Shown: positions 45,486 through 54,098 of the stretch, piece after piece
Layout: each line of letters starts with the position of its first letter
How positions within the stretch are numbered: position 1 is the stretch's first letter
Assembly: GCF_001612555.1 (NCBI RefSeq)
Contig: NZ_CP015110.1
Coordinates: forward strand, 434,001-498,000
DNA length: 64,000 nucleotides
Direction: 5' to 3'
Origin: Acinetobacter sp. TGL-Y2
GTDB taxonomy: Bacteria; Pseudomonadota; Gammaproteobacteria; Pseudomonadales; Moraxellaceae
The notes under the pieces: model-generated
Told to the model about the DNA's origin: nothing
The model's input: only the letters and a program-made list of their open reading frames with translations
Database searches by the model: none
Program-made: the position numbers and the translations under genes

Positions 45486-46199
45486 ATGGTCAAAATTGGT
45501 ATGCGGATGTCGAGCTCTAAAACATTGAAAACGAAAGACAGGATTTTGCAGATTAGTTTGCAACTTTTTAATGAGCGCGGCGAGCGTACAGTGACCACCA
45601 ATCATATTGCTGCGGAGATGAGCATTAGTCCGGGCAACCTGTATTACCACTTTCGCAATAAGCAAGAAATCATTAAAGAATTGATGGAGCAGTACCAACA
45701 AGCCACGCTTGAGTTACTGGCTTTACCCGATGACCGTGCGGTCAATGCGAATGATAAAGTTCGTTATTTTCAAGTTTTAAGCAGTCAAATGTGGGAATAC
45801 CGCTTTTTGCACCGCGATGTTTATCACTTAATTGAAAACAATGACGATTTTAGAAAGATTTATCCACGCTTTGCTGGCAAAGTGATGCAGCAGGGTCAAA
45901 AGATTTATCAAGCCTTTGTTGATGCTGGGCTGATGCAAATGACCGCATCTGAAATTGAAGCCTTGATTATTAACCTGTGGATTGTGCTGACCAATTGGAC
46001 CAACTTCCTGTATATGTCGGGTCATTTAAAAGACTCCAATCATTTAGATGAAAAATGGGTCTGGCAAGCGCTACGTCAAATGGTGTTTTTGGAAGGGCCG
46101 TATTTACGTGGCGAGAGTCGTCAAACTTATGAGCGCTTGCTCGAGACATTAGGACCTTCTGAATTGTTTGCCAGTTTATCTGCAGATAAGCGCGACTAA
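45486..46199 (+). CDS. TetR-family transcriptional regulator
   Basis: The helix-turn-helix domain (about residues 15-60) shows TKDRILQISLQLFNERGERTVTTNHIAAEMSIS in short pieces typical of TetR, with PGNLYYHFRNKQEIIKEL as the recognition helix. The remaining 170 or so residues are a helical ligand domain. Start options are 45486, 45501 (MRMSSS) and 45507; none has a good ribosome-binding site, so the N-terminus is unsettled. It is divergent from the aldehyde dehydrogenase across two palindromes and probably represses it in response to an aldehyde, acid or acyl-CoA. Confidence 0.85.
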   Translation: MVKIGMRMSSSKTLKTKDRILQISLQLFNERGERTVTTNHIAAEMSISPGNLYYHFRNKQEIIKELMEQYQQATLELLALPDDRAVNANDKVRYFQVLSSQMWEYRFLHRDVYHLIENNDDFRKIYPRFAGKVMQQGQKIYQAFVDAGLMQMTASEIEALIINLWIVLTNWTNFLYMSGHLKDSNHLDEKWVWQALRQMVFLEGPYLRGESRQTYERLLETLGPSELFASLSADKRD

Positions 46200-46287
46200 T
46201 TTGATTAAAGAAAATTTGAAAGCCCGTGAAAAAGCGTTAGAATACGCGGCTGTTTTTCAATTTAACTGTTAAGTGATATAAATCATC

Positions 46288-47154
46288 ATGAATATGACCA
46301 CTGCCAACACAGCACGTTTACTGATTACTTGTGAAGACAAGCCAGGCATCGTGCAAGCTGTATCGAGCTTTTTGTATCATCAAGGGGCAAATATTACTGC
46401 GCTTGATCAATATGCAACAGAAGCTCAAGGCGGACGTTATTTTATGCGTGTTGAGTTTGAGTTAGATAATCTTCAAAGTCGTAAAGAAAACATTTTACAG
46501 ACGTTCGCATCGAATGTGGCTGAGCGCTACGAAATGCAATGGCGTTTGGCGTTGGTTGCTGATGTGAAAAAAGTCGGTATTTTGGTGTCTAAAGTTGATC
46601 ATGCTTTGCTTGAGCTGTTATGGCGTCATGCGCGTGGCGGTTTGCCGTGTGAAATCACCAAAGTGGTATCGAACCATGACGCTTTACGTGAGTCAGTTGA
46701 AAACTTTGGTATTCCTTTTGAAGTTGTTCCTGTCAATAAAGACAACAAACGTGAAGCGTATGCAACCATTGATGAGCTGATGCAAGGCAATGATTTATTG
46801 GTACTTGCACGTTATATGCAAATTCTGGATGAAGAATTTGTAGCCAAGTGGGAAATGAAAGTGATCAATATTCACCATTCATTCTTGCCCGCTTTTGTAG
46901 GTGCAAACCCTTACAAACAAGCGCATGAGAAAGGCGTGAAGTTGATTGGTGCAACAGCACACTATGTAACGGCAGATTTGGACCAAGGTCCAATCATTGA
47001 GCAAGATGTAGAGCGTGTGAACCATGACTTCACCGTGGATCAACTGCGTGATTTGGGTCAAGACGTTGAACGTAACGTGCTTGCTCGTGCAGTAAAATGG
47101 CATTTGGAAGATCGTATTATTGTCGATGGTAATAAAACAGTGGTATTCCAATAA
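46288..47154 (+). CDS. purU: Formyltetrahydrofolate deformylase
   Basis: PurU hydrolyses 10-formyl-tetrahydrofolate to formate and tetrahydrofolate, balancing one-carbon pools. The N-terminal ACT domain begins ARLLITCEDKPGIVQAVSSFL (about residues 9-85), followed by the formyltransferase domain with VINIHHSFLPAFVGANPY and the catalytic HxxN/Asp set around GATAHYVTADLDQGPIIEQD. The 288-residue length is normal. An internal ATG at 46294 is possible as start. A strong terminator follows. Confidence 0.95.
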   Translation: MNMTTANTARLLITCEDKPGIVQAVSSFLYHQGANITALDQYATEAQGGRYFMRVEFELDNLQSRKENILQTFASNVAERYEMQWRLALVADVKKVGILVSKVDHALLELLWRHARGGLPCEITKVVSNHDALRESVENFGIPFEVVPVNKDNKREAYATIDELMQGNDLLVLARYMQILDEEFVAKWEMKVINIHHSFLPAFVGANPYKQAHEKGVKLIGATAHYVTADLDQGPIIEQDVERVNHDFTVDQLRDLGQDVERNVLARAVKWHLEDRIIVDGNKTVVFQ

Positions 47155-47171
47155 GTATTTGATACAAACCG

Positions 47172-47200
47172 AAAAAGGCATACTTAAAGTATGCCTTTTT
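47172..47200 (+). terminator. Rho-independent terminator of purU
   Basis: AAAAAGGCATAC (47172-47183) and GTATGCCTTTTT (47189-47200) form a perfect 12-bp stem with a 5-base loop and T tail. Confidence 0.9.
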
Positions 47201-47247
47201 TATTGGGGATTCAAAAAACTCATAAAAGGGTGGAATTAATAGTTGCA

Positions 47248-47266
47248 AATGAAAACACTTCTCATT
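47248..47266 (+). promoter_or_regulatory. Candidate Fur box before tonB
   Basis: AATGAAAACACTTCTCATT agrees with the palindromic Fur form AATGAGAATTATTCTCATT at 15 of 19 positions. It lies about 95 bases before the tonB start, which suits iron-regulated expression of TonB-ExbB-ExbD. Confidence 0.5.
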
Positions 47267-47358
47267 TATTATTGGCGTACTTTAATTGCGCTAACCGATA
47301 AGTTCGATTGAATTCACCATTTTGGGAGTTCAACACTTGTATTAGGTCCAAAAATTTA

Positions 47359-48180
47359 ATGAGTCAATCTTCTGCTCCAATGTCACATATTCCAAACCCA
47401 ATGAAAAAGAAAGTCTTGGCTGCGCTTATGGCGGTGGTGATTGGGCATGTGGCTGTGTTGTTTGCGGTGAGCCATATGAAGACACCAGAACTCAAAAAAA
47501 TTGAGAAAGATCCAATCAAGGTACGTTTTGTTCAAATTAAAGAAGATGCACCCCCTCCGCCACCTCCAGCAGAACCAGTAAAACCAAAAGTTCAGCCGAA
47601 ACCTGAACCTAAAATGGTAAAGCCTCAACCTGTAGTCAAACCCAAGGTGATTGCGGAAAAGCCGAAACCTAAAGTTGAAGCGACCAAGCCAATTGTGGTG
47701 GATGATCGCAAAGAAGAATTGAAAAAAGAGCAAGAGCGTTTAGAGCAACAACGCCAAAATCAAGAACGTTTAGAGCAACAAAAGCGCGAACAATCACAAA
47801 GAGATCAAGCGGAACGCGAGCGTAAAGCTCAAGAGCAGGCTCAAGCGGAACGTGATCGTTTAGCGCGTGAGCAAGCCGCAAGAAATACCCCAAGAACCTT
47901 GAGTCAAGGTCAAATTTCGTGGGTACGTTCACCAAAACCATCATATACAAATAAAGATTTACAAGGTTCAGACCGTGTCATTGTGGTGGCTATAGAAGCA
48001 GATACAAGCGGTCGTGTAACCAATGTTCGAGTGACCAAATCCAGTGGGGTTCCTGCATTGGATCAGAAAATTGTTCGCTCGGTACAAAATGCAAAATTTA
48101 AACCCTATAAGGAGAATGGTGTGGCTTATCCGTTTAAGGCTGAGCAACCCTTCGAATTAAAATTAAATTCTAACGGCTAA
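47359..48180 (+). CDS. tonB: TonB energy-transduction protein
   Basis: The predicted protein (about 273 residues from ATG 47359) has one N-terminal membrane helix (MKKKVLAALMAVVIGHVAVLF, written here in 20 residues or fewer: KKVLAALMAVVIGHVAVLF), a Pro/Lys-rich periplasmic spacer with APPPPPPAEPVKPKV, a charged Glu/Gln/Arg helix, and the C-terminal TonB domain with GRVTNVRVTKSSG and KFKPYKENGVAYP. Another in-frame start at 47308 lacks support; ATG 47380 and 47401 are alternatives. It transmits proton-motive force from ExbBD to outer-membrane receptors, mainly for iron. A Fur-like box lies upstream. Confidence 0.9.
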   Translation: MSQSSAPMSHIPNPMKKKVLAALMAVVIGHVAVLFAVSHMKTPELKKIEKDPIKVRFVQIKEDAPPPPPPAEPVKPKVQPKPEPKMVKPQPVVKPKVIAEKPKPKVEATKPIVVDDRKEELKKEQERLEQQRQNQERLEQQKREQSQRDQAERERKAQEQAQAERDRLAREQAARNTPRTLSQGQISWVRSPKPSYTNKDLQGSDRVIVVAIEADTSGRVTNVRVTKSSGVPALDQKIVRSVQNAKFKPYKENGVAYPFKAEQPFELKLNSNG

Positions 48181-48200
48181 CCATTATTAGGAGTTCGAGT

Positions 48201-48824
48201 ATGAACTTTTCAGTGTATTGGCAACATGCAGATGCAGTCAGTAAAACGCTGTATTTCGTGTTGTTGGCAATGTCCATTGCGACATGGACCATCGTCGTTT
48301 TACGTCTGATGGGAACACGTCAGCTGAAAGAACACGCTTATGCTCAACTTTCGAAAGCATTAAACAGTTTGAAAGCTAAATTTGCGCCACTGGGTTTTGA
48401 TCAGCGTAAAGCAGTGGCAGAACAAGCATTATTGCGTCAAATTTCAGTCGAAAAAGCCTCTGCTGAGAAAGGCATTGCTGTATTGGGTACCATTGCATCT
48501 CTTGCGCCATTTGTTGGCTTGTTCGGTACAGTATGGGGTATTTTCCACGCATTAGTTGCCGTTGGTAAAAGCGGTCAAGCCGGTCTTGCTCAAGTTGCCA
48601 CCCCTGTAGGTGAAGCATTGATTATGACTGGTATTGGTCTTGCGGTTGCGATTCCTGCGGTGATTGCATACAACATTTGTGTACGTTTTAACCGTACTTT
48701 AAGCAACGAATTACAAGATCATGCGCATAGCTTGTTGATTGATACCATGTTACAGCAGGATTCGTCATTGCAAAAAGCTGAAGTGAAAAGTACACAAGAC
48801 GGTTTAGTGGGAGGTCAAGTTTAA
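48201..48824 (+). CDS. exbB: ExbB-type MotA/TolQ/ExbB proton channel protein
   Basis: The 207-residue inner-membrane protein has three hydrophobic segments (about residues 14-35, 95-118 and 140-160) and the conserved cores LASLAPFVGLFGTVWGIFHA and GEALIMTGIGLAVAIPAVI. It forms the proton channel with ExbD that energises TonB. GGAGTTCGAGT precedes ATG 48201. It follows tonB by 20 bases and overlaps exbD by one base. Confidence 0.94.
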   Translation: MNFSVYWQHADAVSKTLYFVLLAMSIATWTIVVLRLMGTRQLKEHAYAQLSKALNSLKAKFAPLGFDQRKAVAEQALLRQISVEKASAEKGIAVLGTIASLAPFVGLFGTVWGIFHALVAVGKSGQAGLAQVATPVGEALIMTGIGLAVAIPAVIAYNICVRFNRTLSNELQDHAHSLLIDTMLQQDSSLQKAEVKSTQDGLVGGQV

Positions 48825-49228
48825 TGGCTTTTCAATTGGGTGAAGACAACGAAACAGGCATGACGGAGATGAACCTCATCCCGTTAATCGACATTATGTT
48901 GGTATTGATGATCATCTTTTTGGTGACAGCAACCGTTGCAAACCCATCAATTCCATTAAGTTTACCAAAAACTACGGTGGATATTATTGATCCGCCCCCT
49001 GAGTCAATTCAAGTGAGCATTAATGCTCAAGGCGAAGTGGCATGGGATGCTGAAATCATCACGATTGAGGAATTACAGAAGCGATTTGATACCGCAGGTC
49101 AAGCTGCACAGCAACCGACGATTATTCTAAAAGCAGATAAAGATTCACGTTATGACACGGTTGCACAAGTCATGTCTCGTGCAAGCGAAGCCGGGCTTTC
49201 CGATATTGCTTTTGCAACGGATAATTAA
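48824..49228 (+). CDS. exbD: ExbD biopolymer transport protein
   Basis: The 134-residue ExbD has one N-terminal membrane helix (about residues 18-40) with the essential aspartate in NLIPLIDIMLVLMIIF and a periplasmic domain that includes IILKADKDSRYDTVAQVM. It starts on the last base of the exbB stop (TAATG), so the genes are translationally coupled. A terminator follows. Confidence 0.95.
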   Translation: MAFQLGEDNETGMTEMNLIPLIDIMLVLMIIFLVTATVANPSIPLSLPKTTVDIIDPPPESIQVSINAQGEVAWDAEIITIEELQKRFDTAGQAAQQPTIILKADKDSRYDTVAQVMSRASEAGLSDIAFATDN

Positions 49229-49240
49229 TCTGAATATTTA

Positions 49241-49278
49241 AAAAGCGACCTGACGATGTAAATTATCAGGTCGCTTTT
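49241..49278. terminator. Bidirectional terminator between exbD and msrA
   Basis: AAAAGCGACCTGA (49241-49253) and TCAGGTCGCTTTT (49266-49278) form a perfect 13-bp stem with T runs outward; it serves exbD (plus) and msrA (minus). Confidence 0.9.
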
Positions 49279-49322
49279 TTGAACTCAATTTTTAAGATGA
49301 TCTCAAAAACTAAAAAATAATC

Positions 49323-49847
49323 TTATTCGGATTTCATTAAATCTTGGAATTTGCTACGTAATTTCATGAGTTTGGGTGGAATGGAGAAGTTACAGTAACC
49401 TTGACCTGGATTCTTTTCAAAGAAGTTTTGGTGATGCTCTTCAGCCGCATAGAAAGTCGGGGCAGGGCTAACTTCAGTCACAATGTCTAAATCCATTGCT
49501 TTAAGCGATTCAATGACTTCATGAGTTTGTCGCTGCTGGTCTTCATTGTAGTAAAACACCACAGAGCGGTACTGCGTACCGACATCATTTCCTTGGCGGT
49601 TCAAGGTGGTTGGATCATGCAGTGCAAAGAAAACATTGAGTAATTGTGTATAAGAGATTTGCGACTCATCATAGTCAATCTGAATCACTTCAGCGTGATT
49701 GGTTTCACCTGTGCAGACTTCTTCATAAGTCGGATTGACGGTATGACCACCTGCGTAGCCACTGACGACTTTGTGCACGCCTTTTAACTGAAGAAAAACT
49801 GCTTCTATACACCAGAAACAACCGCCACCCAATAATGCTTGTTGCAT
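49323..49847 (-). CDS. msrA: Peptide-methionine (S)-S-oxide reductase
   Basis: MsrA repairs oxidised methionine. The catalytic [12 protein letters not shown] at the N-terminus (Cys about residue 10) and the motif [19 protein letters not shown] are intact, and [18 protein letters not shown] completes the core. The 174 residues match the cytoplasmic single-domain form. No msrB is adjacent. It is monocistronic behind the shared terminator. Confidence 0.96.
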   Translation of the reverse strand: MQQALLGGGCFWCIEAVFLQLKGVHKVVSGYAGGHTVNPTYEEVCTGETNHAEVIQIDYDESQISYTQLLNVFFALHDPTTLNRQGNDVGTQYRSVVFYYNEDQQRQTHEVIESLKAMDLDIVTEVSPAPTFYAAEEHHQNFFEKNPGQGYCNFSIPPKLMKLRSKFQDLMKSE

Positions 49848-49909
49848 CGTCTTATCCTATGTAATCAATCTATGTTTGATATATGGGGACACGTTCTCCC
49901 TAAATCAAA

Positions 49910-49940
49910 GATTACAGCCTGCATTGAACAGGCTGTAATC
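49910..49940 (-). terminator. Terminator of the META lipoprotein gene
   Basis: GATTACAGCCTG (49910-49921) and CAGGCTGTAATC (49929-49940) form a perfect 12-bp stem just after the stop on the minus strand. Confidence 0.75.
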
Positions 49941-49947
49941 TATCCGT

Positions 49948-50403
49948 TTAGCGCGGTTGAATTGTAGACTCGTATTGTAGAACTGGATTGCCTTGACGGT
50001 CTAAGAGTCTTAAGGTTTTCGCATAGACTTGATAACCTGCAACTTTCGCCAAAGCTTGGTTATATTTGTCTGCAAGCTCCATGGTATTTTGGCACATCAT
50101 ACGCGTACCCGCCAACTGCGATAAATTCAGTTGATGACCTTCTACGCTATATGTACCCATAACACGATTACAGCCATCTGCACCACTTACACGTTGTGTC
50201 GCTGCATCAAACTGAATGCTGGGTACATTGTGGGCTGTTGGGTCAGTTTTGTATTCTACCGTGCCAATATGCGTCAAAATCCAAGTCTTATTTTGCAATA
50301 AAGCCAGATTCTCTGCTTGTTGCGCTGAGCTCTGCATGGTTGTACAGCCTGTGAATGCCAATGTTGAACTTAATGCAGCGACAATGAGTAACTTTTTTAA
50401 CAT
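49948..50403 (-). CDS. META-domain lipoprotein (HslJ-like)
   Basis: The 151-residue protein has a lipoprotein signal (lipobox TGC at about residue 20) and a META domain, recognised from KTWILTHIGTVE and the GCNRVMGTYSVEGHQLNLSQLAGTRMMC pattern (cut: GCNRVMGTYSVEG, then LSQLAGTRMMC). META domains occur in HslJ and in other periplasmic stress-linked proteins; the fold is probably beta-barrel-like. A heat-inducible or novobiocin-related role as in E. coli HslJ is an inference. Confidence 0.85.
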   Translation of the reverse strand: MLKKLLIVAALSSTLAFTGCTTMQSSAQQAENLALLQNKTWILTHIGTVEYKTDPTAHNVPSIQFDAATQRVSGADGCNRVMGTYSVEGHQLNLSQLAGTRMMCQNTMELADKYNQALAKVAGYQVYAKTLRLLDRQGNPVLQYESTIQPR

Positions 50404-50509
50404 AATATCCCCTCAAACCATTTGGTTTAGTTGTCTGCTTAATATAAGCAAAAAAATAGCAAAATCACCAGATTAACTGTGTATCTTGCTGCATTTTTTA
50501 AGCTGCGTT

Positions 50510-51580
50510 TTAAGGCGCTAAAGCGGGATTGCTCTGAGGCAGTCCCAAACGAAGCACTTCCGAATAATTTAAACTGCTTTGATGATCAAAGTCATTATAT
50601 TCTAAGGCTCTTGGATTGACATGTGCGCGTTGATACCAAGTTTTCATATCCCAGTGTTGATTGATTGCACCCAGATCATATAAATAGTTAGGCAAATATC
50701 CTGATGCCAATAAGCGATAATCTGTCGGCAGTTCTTTATTCGACACCGCTTGAACCATATCAAACACCAAGGTCGTGCAGTTGGTGGTCAGCGTGTTATA
50801 CCATTTTGCTTGTTGGTTTAATTCATCTGCTTTATGTAGATACTGTTCAAACAGGGCTTTCATCTCTGCTTGAGGCATATTGACAGGAAAGAAATACACT
50901 TGTTCATTTCGAATATTACTGCGCGTATATACGATATCTTTTTCATCAGAAGCCACTAAACTGACTTCGTACTTGCGAAAGAAGCCACCAATGGCAGAGA
51001 ATTCTTCGGTTTTTTCTTTACGAATTTCGATAGAGAAGGTTAAAGGTTTGGTATTAGCAAAGTCAAAGCTGACCAAAGTATGCGCAATCTGAGGTCCCAT
51101 CCAGTAGGACGTAATAATATTGATGCCCGTGATTTGATTTAAATCATAGATTCTACTTTCCCAGCGTTCATCAAAGGTACCATTGCTGTGCCAATTAAAG
51201 TTGCGGACATTGTTGAGCGTAACGATGTCGCCTTGTCGCTGGTAATTTAAAATACGTGCGACTTCTGGACTCCACTCTCGATCTTGTTTGGCTTCTAAGC
51301 CGAAATACCAAGCCAGACTTAAGATGAAAATCACAATATATACAATAACGTCTTTAGTACGACTAAAAAAATGTTGAGTGGCATAGATGCCCAAAATACT
51401 TAAAGCGAAGGCAATCCATGTCCCAATCAGCACTCGACTGACCAGCCATCCGAAAGGTTCCTGAATCCAAAGTGCAAAGCAGAGCCAAATTGAGGAGAAA
51501 ACCACGAAGATGCTAAATACAAAATGCAGTGCGCCCATGCCAAGCGCACTGAAAAACTCTCGGTTGCCGATATTATGCAT
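50510..51580 (-). CDS. DUF4105 (Lnb-like) membrane protein
   Basis: The 356-residue protein has three hydrophobic N-terminal segments (about residues 12-40, 45-65 and 78-92) and a large periplasmic domain. The region WYNTLTTNCTTLVFDMVQAV (about 260-280) carries the conserved NC of DUF4105, the catalytic-like domain found in Lnb, the lipoprotein N-acyltransferase family of firmicutes. So a lipoprotein or lipid-modifying role is possible but unproven in gamma-proteobacteria. It lies upstream of folA in the reverse sense, alone. Confidence 0.75.
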   Translation of the reverse strand: MHNIGNREFFSALGMGALHFVFSIFVVFSSIWLCFALWIQEPFGWLVSRVLIGTWIAFALSILGIYATQHFFSRTKDVIVYIVIFILSLAWYFGLEAKQDREWSPEVARILNYQRQGDIVTLNNVRNFNWHSNGTFDERWESRIYDLNQITGINIITSYWMGPQIAHTLVSFDFANTKPLTFSIEIRKEKTEEFSAIGGFFRKYEVSLVASDEKDIVYTRSNIRNEQVYFFPVNMPQAEMKALFEQYLHKADELNQQAKWYNTLTTNCTTLVFDMVQAVSNKELPTDYRLLASGYLPNYLYDLGAINQHWDMKTWYQRAHVNPRALEYNDFDHQSSLNYSEVLRLGLPQSNPALAP

Positions 51581-51609
51581 ATTCGATCATTATAGGTATA
51601 AATTATCGA

Positions 51610-52122
51610 TTATTTTCGGTAGGTTGCGAACTCAAAAGCAATCCCTGTTTTGTCGTCGATATGTTGTTCAGACGCGATCTTTTTAAACTCAGCAGGAATA
51701 TCTGGATAGTGTGCGTCGCCTTGAACATCGAGTTCTACATGGGTTAGCTCTAAACGATCTGCAATCGACAAGGTTTGTTTGAAAATTTCACCACCACCAA
51801 TAATAAACAATGTGGAGGGTTTTTCTGAGGCTTGAACATCAGCAACCGCTTGAGTCAATGCATCTTCAATACTGTATGCGACTTTGGTTCCATCAAAATG
51901 CCAGTCTGTATCACGGGTAATCACCCAGTTCACACGTTTGGGTAGGGTTCGTCCCATCGACTCTAAGGTCTTACGCCCCATCAGCACTACACCGCCTTGG
52001 GTGATGTCTTTAAAATGCTTTAAGTCAGCAGAAATGTGCCAAGGTAAGTCATTGCCTTTACCAATGCAGTGCTTTTGATCCATCGCAACCACGTGAACCA
52101 CTTCTAAATTTTGAAATGCCAT
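51610..52122 (-). CDS. folA: Dihydrofolate reductase
   Basis: FolA reduces dihydrofolate with NADPH. Start at ATG 52122 (GAGAAG upstream) gives 170 residues; longer in-frame starts add an unrelated tail. Motifs HCIGKGNDLPWHISADLKHF (20 residues) and VLMGRKTLESMGRTLP are intact, with the acidic residue for folate binding expected in the first one. It follows thyA, with which it works in thymidylate metabolism, but a strong hairpin lies between them. Confidence 0.96.
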   Translation of the reverse strand: MAFQNLEVVHVVAMDQKHCIGKGNDLPWHISADLKHFKDITQGGVVLMGRKTLESMGRTLPKRVNWVITRDTDWHFDGTKVAYSIEDALTQAVADVQASEKPSTLFIIGGGEIFKQTLSIADRLELTHVELDVQGDAHYPDIPAEFKKIASEQHIDDKTGIAFEFATYRK

Positions 52123-52201
52123 AATCTTCTCAATATCTTTATATCGTTGAATGCACTCAGTATCATTGTAGTGAAAGCGCAAACCATGATCCTAGGCAAT
52201 G

Positions 52202-52235
52202 CTCTAAAATCCCCCAATATTGGGGGATTTTAGAG
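52202..52235. terminator. Perfect palindrome between thyA and folA
   Basis: CTCTAAAATCCCCCAAT (52202-52218) and its exact complement (52219-52235) give a 34-bp perfect palindrome. It lies just after thyA and can end or attenuate its transcript before folA. Confidence 0.75.
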
Positions 52236-52246
52236 GGTAATTGATA

Positions 52247-53089
52247 TTAAACCGCAACAGGTGCTTTAATGCCTGGATGTGACTCATAACCGACAATTTC
52301 AATGTCTTCAAATTTAAAGGCAAACAGGTCTTTAATGTCAGGATTCAGTTTTAACTGACACAGTTCAAGTGGTTCACGGCTCAATTGTAACTTTGCTTGT
52401 TCAAAATGATTGGCATACAGATGCGTATCACCCCCTGTCCAGACGAAATCGCCCACTTCAAGGTCACACACTTGCGCGATCATATGCGTCAATAACGCAT
52501 AGCTGGCAATGTTAAACGGCACACCCAAGAATACATCAGCACTGCGCTGATAGAGCTGACAAGACAATTTACCATTTTGGACAAAAAACTGGAACAGCGT
52601 ATGGCACGGTGGTAGCGCCACTTGACCCGCTTCATTGGGATTCCAACCCGACACGATTAAACGGCGCGAGTTAGGATTGGTTTTGATCTCGTTAATCAAC
52701 CACTGAATTTGGTCAAAGCCATCGTTTTCATACAAGCCATCTGCTTTTTTAGTCGCGCCAAAATTACGCCATTGATGACCATAAATCGGGCCAAGTTCAC
52801 CTTCAGGACGACCAAAACGTGCAGTTTGTTCTGCGGTTGACCATTCATCCCAAATGCGAACCGTATTGTCTTTTAAATACTGAACATTGGTATCACCTTT
52901 TAAAAACCACAATAGTTCAATCACAATCGAACGAAAGTGTACTTTTTTGGTGGTCAATAAAGGAAAACCTTTGGACAGATCAAAGCGCATTTGATGACCG
53001 AATACTGAACGTGTTCCTGTACCCGTACGGTCGCCTTTATCGCCGCCGTTGTCTAGGATGTGTTGTAATAGGTCTAAATACGCTTTCAT
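52247..53089 (-). CDS. thyA: Thymidylate synthase
   Basis: ThyA methylates dUMP to dTMP using methylene-THF. The start at ATG 53089 (AGGAATTTT upstream) gives 280 residues; an upstream in-frame start at 53128 has no site. The catalytic Cys is in [34 protein letters not shown] opens the fold and [19 protein letters not shown] is the conserved dUMP-binding area. The gene is followed by a palindrome and then folA, the usual functional pair. Confidence 0.97.
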   Translation of the reverse strand: MKAYLDLLQHILDNGGDKGDRTGTGTRSVFGHQMRFDLSKGFPLLTTKKVHFRSIVIELLWFLKGDTNVQYLKDNTVRIWDEWSTAEQTARFGRPEGELGPIYGHQWRNFGATKKADGLYENDGFDQIQWLINEIKTNPNSRRLIVSGWNPNEAGQVALPPCHTLFQFFVQNGKLSCQLYQRSADVFLGVPFNIASYALLTHMIAQVCDLEVGDFVWTGGDTHLYANHFEQAKLQLSREPLELCQLKLNPDIKDLFAFKFEDIEIVGYESHPGIKAPVAV

Positions 53090-53234
53090 AAAATTCCTAA
53101 AAAAGTAGCACAATCTATAAAGTTTCAATGACCTGAAAAAGTCGACTGAAGACTTCCAGATGAGGGTTTGGTCTAACTCAGCAGTGTACCTGATTGGGCA
53201 TTGTTTTTTAAGTCTCTTAGGTCAAATAGAAACT

Positions 53235-53615
53235 TTAAGCATTGCGTTTTGCTCTATGTTCTACGGTTGAAACCAAGAAAAAACCAATCAGTACAAAACC
53301 CAGTAACTGCACCCATAATACCAAAAACGAAATCAGATCTGTTGCGGCTAAACTCAGACTTAACAGCAATATTCCCACAATCGGAGTGCCCCAAAAGAGT
53401 CGTTGAAAGTGTTTTTTATCAGGGTGGTTTTGTCTAATTTGCAGTGACCACGCGCGAATAAAATGTAGCAAAACTCCTAAAGCTAAACTGAATCCTGTAA
53501 ATGTTGTGCTGAGTTGTAATGACTGAGATGCAGTTAAAATCACCACACAGGTGCCAATTATGACACTGAGTTTAATCGGTCGTGTACAACGCTCAGAATA
53601 CCAAAAATTAAACAT
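53235..53615 (-). CDS. Hypothetical small membrane protein, paralogue pair member 1
   Basis: The 126-residue protein has about four hydrophobic segments (about residues 14-32, 36-50, 70-88 and 95-115), opens MFNFWYSERCTRPIKL and closes with a basic EHRAKRNA tail. No family recognised. It sits directly behind (3 bases) the similar gene at 53619-53999, which opens LEFWFDPRV, so both may be one family of unknown role. Same strand, likely one operon. Confidence 0.6.
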   Translation of the reverse strand: MFNFWYSERCTRPIKLSVIIGTCVVILTASQSLQLSTTFTGFSLALGVLLHFIRAWSLQIRQNHPDKKHFQRLFWGTPIVGILLLSLSLAATDLISFLVLWVQLLGFVLIGFFLVSTVEHRAKRNA

Positions 53616-53618
53616 GGC

Positions 53619-53999
53619 TTATGTGTTTTCACTTTGATTTTGATTAAGCAGCGACAACGGTGAAAAAAGACAAATCGCCAATGCCATAAAGGCCAACCCT
53701 TGTGCGCCTGGGAGTAATATTTCACCGTCTTTCATATGCATGAAAATGAGACTGAGTAATAGCGCAATGGGAATCCAAATCAATACACGATACAAGAGTC
53801 CGGTGGGATTTTTGGCTGCAAAATGGATTTTGCAATAGCGACAAATCAGGAAAATCAGCCCTGTACCCACGAACATTAAAATCGCTTGAAGCGGTAAAGG
53901 ATCCATCCAATACAGTACCGCAGCGATGACTGCGAGAAGGATAAAAAATAAGAATTTATGTAGGGTTGCAACACGTGGGTCAAACCAAAATTCGAGCAT
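53619..53999 (-). CDS. Hypothetical small membrane protein, paralogue pair member 2
   Basis: From ATG 53999 (MLEFWFDPRVATLHKF) the product is 126 residues with four to five hydrophobic segments. An in-frame start at 54050 would add a basic, Leu-rich 17-residue stretch without a clear site, so I prefer 53999. It precedes the 53235-53615 gene by 3 bases; both begin with a FW dipeptide at a similar place and have similar sizes. No function known. Confidence 0.6.
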   Translation of the reverse strand: MLEFWFDPRVATLHKFLFFILLAVIAAVLYWMDPLPLQAILMFVGTGLIFLICRYCKIHFAAKNPTGLLYRVLIWIPIALLLSLIFMHMKDGEILLPGAQGLAFMALAICLFSPLSLLNQNQSENT

Positions 54000-54098
54000 A
54001 GATATTTTTTTAAAAAAAAGTTTATATAAGTATAGTTTAATTAAGATCAAATATAAGCTTTAGTTATTTCTATATAGAGTTATAGAAGGATAATAACA

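Noticed and set aside
47383..47950. Minus-strand frames in tonB
   Set aside because: They read antisense to the Pro/Lys- and Gln/Arg-rich tonB spacer, giving Phe/Arg- and Leu-rich translations that look artificial.
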